64,000 nucleotides of DNA from Desulfotomaculum sp. (GCA_017656165.1 JACDOL010000004.1:1-64000); one strand, 5' to 3'; positions 1 to 8,951 are shown, numbered from the stretch's first letter. The notes: generated from the sequence alone by a model not told the origin. Program-made: numbers and translations.

Positions 1-55
1 TGTGGGAATCGAACCCACCAGGGACGGGACCGCCGCCCCACGACTGGTTTTGAAG
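1..55. repeat. Left attachment-site copy: 3' fragment of tRNA-Sec, identical to 47632-47686
   Basis: tgtgggaatcgaacccaccagggacgggaccgccgccccacgactggttttgaag occurs exactly at 1-55 and 47632-47686; the copies diverge at base 56. The repeat may extend left of the window. Confidence 0.95.
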
Positions 56-188
56 TTCTGTATTCCCCTTTCTGTTGCTATCCGTGAAATTCTGAAACCC
101 GCTATTTATGCGAGTTTTCTTTCCTGGTAATTCTGTCCAAATCCCCTTTTTGACAACAGTATGTTGACAGCATGTTGACAAGCGGCGC

Positions 189-1361
189 CTAATTGGATTT
201 CTTTTTCTTGTCCGGTAACCTGTTAAAAAGCTGTTGCCCTAACTTGTTTGCAACTTCTTCTTGTAAACCCGGCATAATATGAGAATATGTGTCCAGGGTA
301 ATACCTATTTGACTGTGTCCAAGGCGCTCGGAAACAATTTTGGGATGAACGCCCTGCTTCAGCAGGATACTTGCATGTGTGTGTCGAAGGTCATGGAAGC
401 GGATATGTGGCAGATTATGTTTTTCAAGTATGTCATGAAAAGCACTGGAGAATGTTCCGGGATGCCAGGGAGTGCCGTCCTCCTGGCAGCAAATTAAATC
501 ATTGTCTTCATAGGCTTCGCCCAAGCGGAGCTTAATTTTTTTCTGATCCTTTTTGTGCTTCTTTAATTCTTCCACTATCGGTTCCGGTAGGGTTATGGTC
601 CGTCGGGACTTCTTGGTTTTGGGTGGCTTGAACTGCAGTCCGGCGGAAGTTTTGAGAAGCGTTTGATTTATAGTAATGGTTTTCTTTTGAGCATTAAAAT
701 CTTTCCAGCGCAGGGCCAAAATCTCAGCCCGGCGCAAACCGGTGGCGAGTGTAATTATAACCGGTATATATAACCTTGTCCCATATAATAAATCAATAAG
801 CTTTCCAATATGCTCTTCATCGTAAACATTAGATTCATATTGATCTACTTTTGGTGGCTCTACCGCGTCACATACATTGCGGGACACCAACTGCCATTTC
901 AGAGCCGTTTCAAAGGCCCTGTGAAGCAGCCGGTGGTGGTGTAACACTGTCCTGGGCGACAGGCCGCCCTTTCCATCTGCGCGGCCATTGGCCAGGGCCC
1001 TGGCATAGTATTCCTGGATGTGTAGGGGCTGCAGTTTGTCCAACTGGTATTTGCCCAGCGCCGGTATAAGGTGCTTTTTGATAATAATTTCATACCCATC
1101 AACTGTACTTTGGGCCAGGTTGACCTTTGCATAATCCCGCAGCCACCGGAGTAAAAATTCTTCTACGGTTAATTTGCCGCTGTCAACATATGTGTTTTGA
1201 TCAATCTGAGTGAGAATCTCCCGGAGCTTTCTTTCAGCATCTTTTTTTGTCCCGTGGATTGTCATACTTTTCTGCTTGCGCTTTCCATCCAGGCCGCGAG
1301 GCGCATCGTATATTATCTGCCATGAATTTTTGCCGCGCTTTCTTATATGGCCTTTGGCCAC
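189..1361 (-). CDS. int: Phage-type tyrosine recombinase/integrase
   Basis: Catalytic motifs TGLRRAEILALRW, HDLRHTHASILL, LGHSQIGITLDTYSH; adjacent to att. Confidence 0.95.
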   Translation of the reverse strand: MAKGHIRKRGKNSWQIIYDAPRGLDGKRKQKSMTIHGTKKDAERKLREILTQIDQNTYVDSGKLTVEEFLLRWLRDYAKVNLAQSTVDGYEIIIKKHLIPALGKYQLDKLQPLHIQEYYARALANGRADGKGGLSPRTVLHHHRLLHRAFETALKWQLVSRNVCDAVEPPKVDQYESNVYDEEHIGKLIDLLYGTRLYIPVIITLATGLRRAEILALRWKDFNAQKKTITINQTLLKTSAGLQFKPPKTKKSRRTITLPEPIVEELKKHKKDQKKIKLRLGEAYEDNDLICCQEDGTPWHPGTFSSAFHDILEKHNLPHIRFHDLRHTHASILLKQGVHPKIVSERLGHSQIGITLDTYSHIMPGLQEEVANKLGQQLFNRLPDKKKKSN

Positions 1362-1449
1362 GATCTCACCTCCTGTTTTTACAATAATAGCACAAATGTT
1401 TGGTAAAGAACAAAAAATTTCCCGGCCTGGGGCCGGTATTTAAGAATTC

Positions 1450-2373
1450 TCAGCTTTTTAACTCTGCAACATAGTCTTCAAGACTATCCCAAAAGTCGTT
1501 TTCATGAACAATCATAATATGGTGTCCGTTTTTACGGAGTTTTATGGCTTCCTCAACCTTTCTTCCATAACAAGCAAAGGCCCAGCATGGATTACCGTTA
1601 TCCCCAACAACTAAATAGTCAACTTGCTTCGAAACTGTATTCTTAAATATACCGCCGGCTGATTCTATAGTATCTTTTATTACACTTCTTTTAGTTTTTG
1701 AGGATTTTCCTGTAAAACAAAAAACTCTACCTTGAATAAATATTTCCGGACAAGTAGCGCAAATTCCGTTTATATTTATTTGTTCTTTTAGTTTGGATAT
1801 TTCAATTTTATCAATAGTTGATGAAACATTAAGATCTACAAATTCAGCAAAAAGTGTTTTTAATAATTTCTTTTCTTCTTCATCCAATACACCGTCAGCT
1901 AACACTGTTGTTATTACAGAATTTATCTCATCATAAGGATAACTCCCTATCAAGTGATTATTTTCATTGATCCAATCACGCAGACCAACAATTTCTTCTT
2001 GGGTAATAATGTTATCAGCTAGTATACCATGGAGGATACCATGAAGTTTTTGTATGTCATTTGTAATAACATCATAGTAAACACTATCTGGCTTAAGGTT
2101 ATTGCACAGCCAAAGTAGGTTCTTAAGTTCTTCATCATCTAAAAAATTATCATCTAAAGCTGCAGCAATAGTTGGTATTAATTCACTAAACGGATGCTTT
2201 TTGACAAGATTTTTATAATAGTTATACCAAGCAGTCAATTCTTCTATTTCTTTTTTATTAACATTGTTGTCTATGACAATTCCCTTTAGAATACCTTCAA
2301 GAGTATGTATGGCTTTATCAAGTTCTGATTTGAAAGTGTACTTTCTAAAGTACATTGAATCATAGTCTTTCAC
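1450..2373 (-). CDS. TerB-like helical repeats with C-terminal BRCT domain
   Basis: C-terminus GRVFCFTGKSSKTKRSVIKDTIESAGGIFKNTVSKQVDYLVVGDNG is BRCT-like; N-terminal repeats have ...DDNFLDDEELKNLL... TerB-like spacing. Confidence 0.6.
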   Translation of the reverse strand: MKDYDSMYFRKYTFKSELDKAIHTLEGILKGIVIDNNVNKKEIEELTAWYNYYKNLVKKHPFSELIPTIAAALDDNFLDDEELKNLLWLCNNLKPDSVYYDVITNDIQKLHGILHGILADNIITQEEIVGLRDWINENNHLIGSYPYDEINSVITTVLADGVLDEEEKKLLKTLFAEFVDLNVSSTIDKIEISKLKEQININGICATCPEIFIQGRVFCFTGKSSKTKRSVIKDTIESAGGIFKNTVSKQVDYLVVGDNGNPCWAFACYGRKVEEAIKLRKNGHHIMIVHENDFWDSLEDYVAELKS

Positions 2374-2430
2374 CTCACTAATCCTCCTTTTTAATAAATT
2401 TGTCGTAATATGCCGAAATACTTAAATACA

Positions 2431-2457
2431 CAAAAACCACCCGTTAGGGTGCTTTGA
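2431..2457 (-). terminator. Rho-independent terminator
   Basis: caaaaaccacccgttagggtgctt: hairpin CACCCTAACGGGTG followed by T-run on the minus strand. Confidence 0.65.
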
Positions 2458-2627
2458 TTAGCCTGTTATATTCCTAATGCCTTGTTTTCGGCATCTAAGA
2501 AGTACATAATTTATCAGTAAATGTATACACATAATTTTTGCTTCTTTCTTGAAAAATTACTTTACATTATAAAGTTCCCGAGGGTGAAAAAAGCGACTTT
2601 TGCCCTTGGCCACCGCCCCCAAACCGC

Positions 2628-2693
2628 AAAAGGCATGACAGCCAGTGAGTTAGGTTTGAGCGATTAACGGACCCGTTTCCAGCGTTGTTAACC
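2628..2693 (-). repeat. attC-like element A (degenerate)
   Basis: Minus: TTAACAACGCTGGAAACGGGTCCGTTAATCGCTCAAACCTAACTCACTGGCTGTCATGCCTTTT; closely similar to elements B and C; lies just downstream of the HNH gene. Confidence 0.55.
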
Positions 2694-2762
2694 GGTACCA
2701 TTACTCTCCTTAACAGCAATTCAGTCAGGAAAGAGGGGGAGCCAGCGGTCCTGGATCCCAGA

Positions 2763-3602
2763 CTAATTCGCGATACCACTCAAAGCTTTTCTCTTTAACT
2801 TCTCCCTGTCAGACTTAAGATTAAGAGCATGCATTTTTCGGTGACAGTTTGGGCATAAGGCAACAGTGTTTTCAATACTATCATCGCCACCCTCGGAAAG
2901 CCATACAATATGATGCGTCTCTAAGTATGGATTACCGTATTTATCATTAAAGGGTGCGGGGTTTTCACATAACTGACAGATTCCATTTGCTCTACGTTTA
3001 GCAAATTCAGATACGTATGAATTCCTTTCATAGGTGGTAGTGGAAACTTGTCTAACTCCAACACCTTTTTTGGAAAACCTGGCTCGTATCTCTAGTTCTT
3101 GATCGGTCAACCTACTAGCTTCCCTGTTTTTACGTTCTTGCTTTTTAGTAAGTATTTCTTGGGGAAGTAGAGCAGAAGCTGCATCAACCAGTTTAAGTGG
3201 GAAAACCCAAACTGTACGTAGATTGCCATTAGCATCTGGTTGTTGTTCCTGATAGGGTTCTCCTGCTAGCTCAACTTGTCCGATGAACACATATTTTTGG
3301 GGTTCAAACACCTCAAAGAGATAGACATTCACACCATTTGTATGCGATTGAGCTAAAGTCTTATTCTGTGCATAATCTAAGCTCTGGTCACCTTCTAAAC
3401 CCATGCCAGTATAATGAAAAATGCCATCAACCCAGCGGTCCTCATATATTGATTTAGTGTGGTCAGATACGATTACAAGACTATTCGTTCGATGTGACCG
3501 TCTCATGCCGCCAGAATTACTGCATTTGAAAATATCCATAAGCTGCCGATTATTGATGGTTTCTCCAGGTTTAAGGCCATGGTTAAAACTCAATTCGCTC
3601 AC
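2763..3602 (-). CDS. SRA/YDG-like domain plus HNH endonuclease (ScoMcrA-like, modification-dependent restriction)
   Basis: SRA-like block HYTGMGLEGDQSLDYAQNKTLAQSHTNGVNVYLFEVFEPQKYVFIGQVELAGEPYQEQQPD...VWVFPLKL; HNH CQLCENPAPF...LETHHIVWLSEGGDDSIENTVALCPNCHRKMH. Confidence 0.85.
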   Translation of the reverse strand: MSELSFNHGLKPGETINNRQLMDIFKCSNSGGMRRSHRTNSLVIVSDHTKSIYEDRWVDGIFHYTGMGLEGDQSLDYAQNKTLAQSHTNGVNVYLFEVFEPQKYVFIGQVELAGEPYQEQQPDANGNLRTVWVFPLKLVDAASALLPQEILTKKQERKNREASRLTDQELEIRARFSKKGVGVRQVSTTTYERNSYVSEFAKRRANGICQLCENPAPFNDKYGNPYLETHHIVWLSEGGDDSIENTVALCPNCHRKMHALNLKSDREKLKRKALSGIAN

Positions 3603-3975
3603 TCCTTAATTTGTTAACCAACGGAATATCAGCTGGTGCAAAGTCGAAGTTAGCTAATTCATCTATTGTAACCCACTTAAAGTCATCGTGAACTGTAGGT
3701 ATTAACTCTCCACTTTTCCAATAAGTCCAATAAGCTAGCAGTTGAATAGAGCCATGATCATAAGAATAAACACTTTCACCGAAATACTCACCGACTGTAA
3801 CTTCTATCTGAAATTCCTCTTTCATTTCTCTTTTTAAACACTCTTCCGGTGTTTCTGCATCCTCAATTTTACCACCAGGGAACTCCCACTTATTAGCTAA
3901 TTTGTCATTTGCCCTTCGTTTAGCGATTAAAATTCGATTGTCTTTAATTAATAATGCAGCTGTTACTTTTTTCAT
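3583..3975 (-). CDS. NUDIX hydrolase (MutT/NudG-like)
   Basis: NUDIX box GGKIEDAETPEECLKREMKEEF; overlaps the downstream HNH gene by 20 nt. Confidence 0.88.
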   Translation of the reverse strand: MKKVTAALLIKDNRILIAKRRANDKLANKWEFPGGKIEDAETPEECLKREMKEEFQIEVTVGEYFGESVYSYDHGSIQLLAYWTYWKSGELIPTVHDDFKWVTIDELANFDFAPADIPLVNKLRSERIEF

Positions 3976-4024
3976 AAATCGATTCTCCTTGTATAGATTT
4001 TGTTAAAAGGTTTAGAAAAAGATA

Positions 4025-4098
4025 ATGCAACGATAAAAGGCGTGACAGCCAGGGAGTTGGGTTGAAGCGTAGCGGAGCCGTTTAGCTCGTTGTTAGGT
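4025..4098 (-). repeat. attC-like element B
   Basis: Minus: ACCTAACAACGAGCTAAACGGCTCCGCTACGCTTCAACCCAACTCCCTGGCTGTCACGCCTTTTATCGTTGCAT; starts 28 nt after the HamB stop; R'' matches RYYYAAC, R' is poor (GTTGCAT). Confidence 0.55.
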
Positions 4099-4125
4099 GA
4101 TGTTACGCCGTTACAATAATAGTTA

Positions 4126-6276
4126 TTAAATGTTTATGAAATCATTTAATAACTTAAGTTCGAATGGATCAAGATTAATTTTTGCTAAATCTAGCCGTCT
4201 AATTTGACGAATAACATCATCTAAGTCATCATTATCTAGGTCTGTTAGAAAAGGTTCTAGTCTTCGAGAAACTGATGTTGGGATACCAAACTCTTGCAAG
4301 GATGACAAAATAGGATGACAGAATCCTGATTCTATCCTAGATGCAAAGAATTTGTAATCACCAGCCCGCATACCCCTACTTTGAAAAACATCTTTTTGAA
4401 TTTGTTCTAAGGCTAAAAGAAGCTTTGGAAGTTTAAAGTCAAACCATGTTCTTATAATTGTCATTGCTTTTTGTACAGCTTCGTCAACAGTCCGAACGTA
4501 CCTATCTTTAGAAAGGATTTTTCGCACAAAATCCCCTGTTGAACCAGCTTTATAATACTGATTAACATAATAAGCAAGCTGTCGACCTGAAGAAACTCCC
4601 GATATTTGTCCTTGGGGTGGGCATAAAAACTCCCATATCAATTCACAACAGGTTACTAATTGTTTATAAGTGGGATAGCCACTCCAAGCTAATAATTCAT
4701 GATACTTATTAATTTCATCCTTGAGCTTTCTGGCTAATGAAATTTGTCCTGAAACAGATACATTGCTATTTCGTTTGATAACTTCCACATCAAGGTCTTG
4801 TTGATTCTTAAACTCTTTAATTTTTTGTACCGAATCTGGTTTTAAATCGTCATCATCCATTTGAATAAGAATTTCACTAGATGCTGCAACCTGAGTGTAC
4901 CATGGAAAATCCACATGAACATCAGATTTTTCGGGAGGGGGATAGAATGTAAATACTTTACCCAAAAAATGTTGTCCCATACGACCCGAACGCCCACAAA
5001 TATTTCGGTAATCAAAGTAACTAAAAAGTTTCCTGCCTTTTTTGTTATCAAAGACAACTACGTTTTTTGCGACCGTGTTAATTCCTTCGATAAGCGTACT
5101 AGTACAGAATAAGTAGGTTATAGTCCCCTTGTTAAACTCGCTAACAATATAACGCCCCAAATGTCTAGGCATTTGACCATGGTGGAATGCAACTCCATGC
5201 ATTAGCGCTTTCACTAAAGACCAATCAGGATGAATGTTCTTCTTAATCCAGTTAATTAAATCTTTATGTTTTTGCATATAATACAGGGATTCACGAACTG
5301 CATTTTCAACAAAAAACTTTGTACAAGTTTCAGCTCTTTGTGGAGATTTACAGTAAATCAAGGTTGGTTCGGTTAATTGGCTTAGCAAGTCTGTAAGTTG
5401 CTGAAGCTCATCTTCTGGGTTCCGTTCAATTAAAACTTCATCGCAGGTTACGGTCGAATAATTAGTGGATATAAATTCACACTTATAATCCTCCGTAAAG
5501 TTGGCCGGAATAGAAGCAATGTTTGGACCCAATAGATAAAAGCTTCTAGTCATTTTTAAGAGTTTATAAAAAGCATGGTTTAAAACATTGATTCTATTTG
5601 ACTCTTCATCTGCATCATTAAGTTTATAAAATTCATCTATTATAAAGAAATCGACTTCGGGTAGTGATTCGAGTTCAATAAAACGCTCTGGAGTTAAAAT
5701 TAAAATATTTTTATTCTCAAATTTTTGTTTAGTTGTAAAAATCAACTTATATAGACTTGAGAAAGCACTGAGTTTTTGACGTATCTCATCTACTAAAGCT
5801 AAAGTGGGCACAATAATAACAATATTGTCAAACCTTTTTGAAGCCACAATTTCTTCTATTATTAAACTTTTCCCGAAACTAGTAGGTGCACTTAGTATTA
5901 CGCTTTTTCCGCTTATAATCTTATCGTATATTTCAGCTTGTTCCTTATGCATTATAACATTATGTAAATTATCGGAACGATAAAACTCGTAATGTAAGGC
6001 CATTTTTGCTGATACAGAGTGGTCTTTTAAATCTAAGTACGGAAAATATCCCAATTTTTCAACCAAGTCAAAAAGGATTGGTTTAACATCTCCAGGAATG
6101 ATATAGTGTTTATCTAAACATCTTAAAAGTATATCTTGCGCCAAAGGGTAATTTTCTTTGTCCTGAGAAATCCTATTTACCCAAGAAAAAATTTTAAAAC
6201 ATTCTTCTATAGTTAACTGGTCTTTAGAAATAATCGATTTTATTTTGTCAAACTCTTGGTGAACTAAATAGTTCAT
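4126..6276 (-). CDS. hamB: DEAD-box-type helicase, HamB-like (Hachiman)
   Basis: Walker A SAPTSFGKSLIIEE, motif II FFIIDEFYKLND, C-terminal CTSTLIEGINTVAKNVV and RNICGRSGRMGQ; partner of a DUF1837-like gene. Confidence 0.82.
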   Translation of the reverse strand: MNYLVHQEFDKIKSIISKDQLTIEECFKIFSWVNRISQDKENYPLAQDILLRCLDKHYIIPGDVKPILFDLVEKLGYFPYLDLKDHSVSAKMALHYEFYRSDNLHNVIMHKEQAEIYDKIISGKSVILSAPTSFGKSLIIEEIVASKRFDNIVIIVPTLALVDEIRQKLSAFSSLYKLIFTTKQKFENKNILILTPERFIELESLPEVDFFIIDEFYKLNDADEESNRINVLNHAFYKLLKMTRSFYLLGPNIASIPANFTEDYKCEFISTNYSTVTCDEVLIERNPEDELQQLTDLLSQLTEPTLIYCKSPQRAETCTKFFVENAVRESLYYMQKHKDLINWIKKNIHPDWSLVKALMHGVAFHHGQMPRHLGRYIVSEFNKGTITYLFCTSTLIEGINTVAKNVVVFDNKKGRKLFSYFDYRNICGRSGRMGQHFLGKVFTFYPPPEKSDVHVDFPWYTQVAASSEILIQMDDDDLKPDSVQKIKEFKNQQDLDVEVIKRNSNVSVSGQISLARKLKDEINKYHELLAWSGYPTYKQLVTCCELIWEFLCPPQGQISGVSSGRQLAYYVNQYYKAGSTGDFVRKILSKDRYVRTVDEAVQKAMTIIRTWFDFKLPKLLLALEQIQKDVFQSRGMRAGDYKFFASRIESGFCHPILSSLQEFGIPTSVSRRLEPFLTDLDNDDLDDVIRQIRRLDLAKINLDPFELKLLNDFINI

Positions 6277-7136
6277 AGGGATTGATACACCCCTAACTTA
6301 GCATGTAGCTTCTCAACAAGCTTTTGCTTTTTTTCAAGAGGAATCAGTATAAGGATAATGTCAATGTTTCTCGGAAGGTCATTACTTCTGAATGTATCAT
6401 GATGTTTAAACATTTCTTCAATTAATTTATCCCTATATTCTTGACAAACTTTGTCATACGTTTGAACAATTTTACTATCATAAGTTAATAAAACTGGAAC
6501 TCTCAATCTTTGAAATACATTATCTAACGTTGTTCTTTCGTCAATTAAGTCCTTTAGCTTTTGTGCGTATGGCCAAGAGTTTTCAATTTTATTTGAAATA
6601 AAAAGAAATTCACTCCGAAGATAGTTTCTATTAGTGTGCTTGTCTAATTCCACTACTACATCTCGAATTGCATTAGAAATATCATTGTAGAATTTAACTT
6701 CTCCTAACCATAACTCTAAATCCTGTCCTACAGGTACAATGTGTACTGCATCAAAACCTTTCACAGTTTCATTTGCACCATCTTTGTAATACATTTTTGA
6801 AATAGCAGGGATGGTATTAAAATAATCACGCATTATTACATGCAATAATATCTCTCCGTATTCACCTCTGCGTTGATACTTATCCGTTGCATAAACAATT
6901 CTAGCTGCTTTTACCATTTTACGTCTAATAGTCTCGATACTAAGGGTTTCCCTTTCTTCAAAGTTTAAAGCAAATTCAGGCAAAGCATCAAAAATCAGGT
7001 CAGTTAAGGCATCATATCGAAAAGCATTTTGTTCATACCCCACTGATAATCCACGAAAATGGTTTTCCCCAATATATTGCTCAAACAGTAAATCTGACCT
7101 AAAAGCCATACTTTCACCTACTTTACATTTAATCAT
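6273..7136 (-). CDS. hamA: DUF1837 protein, HamA-like nuclease (Hachiman)
   Basis: RRGEYGEILLHVIM...GFDAVHIV...LELWLGEVKFYNDISNAIRDVVVEL pattern; 4-nt overlap with hamB. Confidence 0.8.
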   Translation of the reverse strand: MIKCKVGESMAFRSDLLFEQYIGENHFRGLSVGYEQNAFRYDALTDLIFDALPEFALNFEERETLSIETIRRKMVKAARIVYATDKYQRRGEYGEILLHVIMRDYFNTIPAISKMYYKDGANETVKGFDAVHIVPVGQDLELWLGEVKFYNDISNAIRDVVVELDKHTNRNYLRSEFLFISNKIENSWPYAQKLKDLIDERTTLDNVFQRLRVPVLLTYDSKIVQTYDKVCQEYRDKLIEEMFKHHDTFRSNDLPRNIDIILILIPLEKKQKLVEKLHAKLGVYQSL

Positions 7137-7163
7137 TCAGAAACTGAGATAAGGCTTAATTTC

Positions 7164-7294
7164 GCCTAACACAGACCTAAACGAACACTAATCCCAAACC
7201 ACAAGTCGATGTCTTTCCCGCTCTTTGTTCCCGCATGAAGCGTGACAGGGGAGTAGGGTAAAGCGCAGCGGAGCCGTTTCTTGCGTTGTTAGGT
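7164..7294 (-). repeat. attC-like element C (complete R''...R', 131 bp)
   Basis: Minus: ACCTAACAACGCAAGAAACGGCTCCGCTGCGCTT...CGTTTAGGTCTGTGTTAGGC. Outer arms CCTAACA/TGTTAGG and inner arms AAACG/CGTTT pair; matches RYYYAAC...GTTRRRY. Confidence 0.7.
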
Positions 7295-7304
7295 GATGAA
7301 GCCA

Positions 7305-7517
7305 CTACACTTTCATTGCCTTTAAAAAATTTATGTAGTTTTTATCCTTTTTTCTCTCAGGCGAAAGTATTTGTTGACGAATTAACCTTTCTTTTATCTT
7401 AGAATAAGCCTTACTAAAAAAGGCTTTTGCATCACTAGAATATTGTTTTCGATAACCACCCTTTATTTCAAAATACTTTTTGGAAATAAAACATATTAAA
7501 TCGGAAATTTGTATCAT
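7305..7517 (-). pseudogene. Possible C-terminal remnant of a DUF3800-like protein
   Basis: MIQISDLICFISKKYFEIKGGYRKQY resembles the C-terminal IQ.ADL block of DUF3800; only 70 aa remain. Confidence 0.35.
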
Positions 7518-7689
7518 AGGATTTTTTTAGAATCTATTGCATAACTAATTTCAACTAAGTGCTTAACTAAGTCGGGACCTGTACTAGAATACCTCCTCTA
7601 ATGAGTCAATGAACGAATGATGTCATCGAACTCAGACTTTTCAAGTGTTAACTCGAAAATTTGTCACATACTGTCGAACCTCCCATATA

Positions 7690-7718
7690 CAACAAAACCA
7701 CCCGTTAGGGTGATTTAT
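7690..7718 (-). terminator. Rho-independent terminator, near copy of the one at 2431
   Basis: acaaaaccacccgttagggtgattt with similar upstream flank. Confidence 0.65.
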
Positions 7719-7747
7719 TTAGCATTATTGCTGATGCATCGTATTTA

Positions 7748-8898
7748 TTATGATACTGTACCATCAAAACACTCCATAATTAATTGATTCAAGTCTTTTA
7801 AATCCTCGATTGATTCTATATATATTCTACTTTCCCCGTGGCCCTTAGGGGCAGGTTCTACTTGACGGTTATTTGCCAGTTTTTCTGCTTTTTCTATGGG
7901 TAGTTTGGTAATTATATTTCTTTTGCTGCTATCAAGATTTACACGCAGGAACCAGTTTAAAATGTTTCGATTATAAATGGCGAAATAAGCCGTGGTATCT
8001 TTGCAATTAACTTCGGAAACATCCCTCCCGGCTTCCCTTAATATTTCTTTTATTATTTCAAAGCATTGCAGCTCTTCTTCCGTGGTTATAATTTCCCGTT
8101 TTGGTTTTTCAGTAGGTTCTTCGGCGGAAGATGACTCGTGAACCTCATGAGCTTGGTCTTCGGTTGCGGCCGCGGCCGCTTCCCTGGACGACTCTTCTTC
8201 CTTAAACAATCCCTGGCTTACTATATCCAAAATGGCTTTGGAAATTGATTTCTTTACGATGGGGCGAAAACGCTCAATGACGTTGCTTGTTATCCTGGTG
8301 TCACGAAAATCCTTTATCAAATACCGGATAAACTCATCCGGGGGCTCATTAAAAATTTCCTTCAGCTTTGCTTTTAAATTCGAAGTGTAAATCATTTCCT
8401 CGGCAAAATACATTAATTCTTCGGTATTAAAGGCTTCCTTCCGGAATTTCCGTAAGTTCTCAATATCCGCCTCACTTAGCTCTGTAATATTGATTGTTAG
8501 AAATGGCTTGTCATCCATGATATTACTGGAATTTAGATCTGTAAAAAACTTGTAGATTATACCATTAGTAAGGATGGCCAACTTAACGTCCGGGGTGCTG
8601 TTAAAGTATCTGGCCAGTTGAGCGCTGTGAGAACCAGTTTTTCGTTAACGGGTTTGGCCTCGATAAAAATAATGGGTTTGCCATTGTCAAAAATAGCGTA
8701 ATCAACTTTTTCTGATTTCTTTTTCCCGAAGTCGGCCAGGTATTCTGATTTTACTTCTAGCGGATCAAAAACATCGTATCCTAGAATCTGGAGAAACGGG
8801 ATTATTAGCGCTTGTTTTGTGGTTTCCTCGTTGTTGATGTGCTCTGCCCGCTTTTTAACCTGTGTTGCCAGCCTGTCCACATCTTCTTTAAAACCCAT
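7748..8898 (-). pseudogene. Frameshifted HsdR N-terminal-like nuclease (type I restriction-like domain)
   Basis: 8557-8898 encodes ...KVDYAIFDNGKPIIFIEAKPVNEKLV; the reading continues in another frame as HSAQLARYFNSTPDVKLAILTNGIIYKFFTDL into 7748-8581. Shift near 8628-8640. Confidence 0.8.
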
Positions 8899-8951
8899 GT
8901 GTAAACTCCTCCTAGAGTAAAGTACTTAGAATAAAAGGTGAATTTTGTCGA

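Noticed and set aside
1-55. Left copy as a second functional tRNA-Sec.
   Set aside because: Only the 3' part from the anticodon loop onward is visible, and sequence beyond base 55 does not complete the anticodon or 5' arms.
189-1361. Considered whether the tyrosine recombinase is an integron integrase (IntI) serving the attC-like sites.
   Set aside because: Its N-terminal region and position beside att are phage/Tn916-like and I could not see an IntI-specific insertion; it is best read as the phage integrase.
2440-2460. cccgttagggtg contains GTTAGGG and could be read as an attC R' core.
   Set aside because: It is the loop and arm of a terminator hairpin that recurs at 7690 and, diverged, at 8952, with no RYYYAAC partner.
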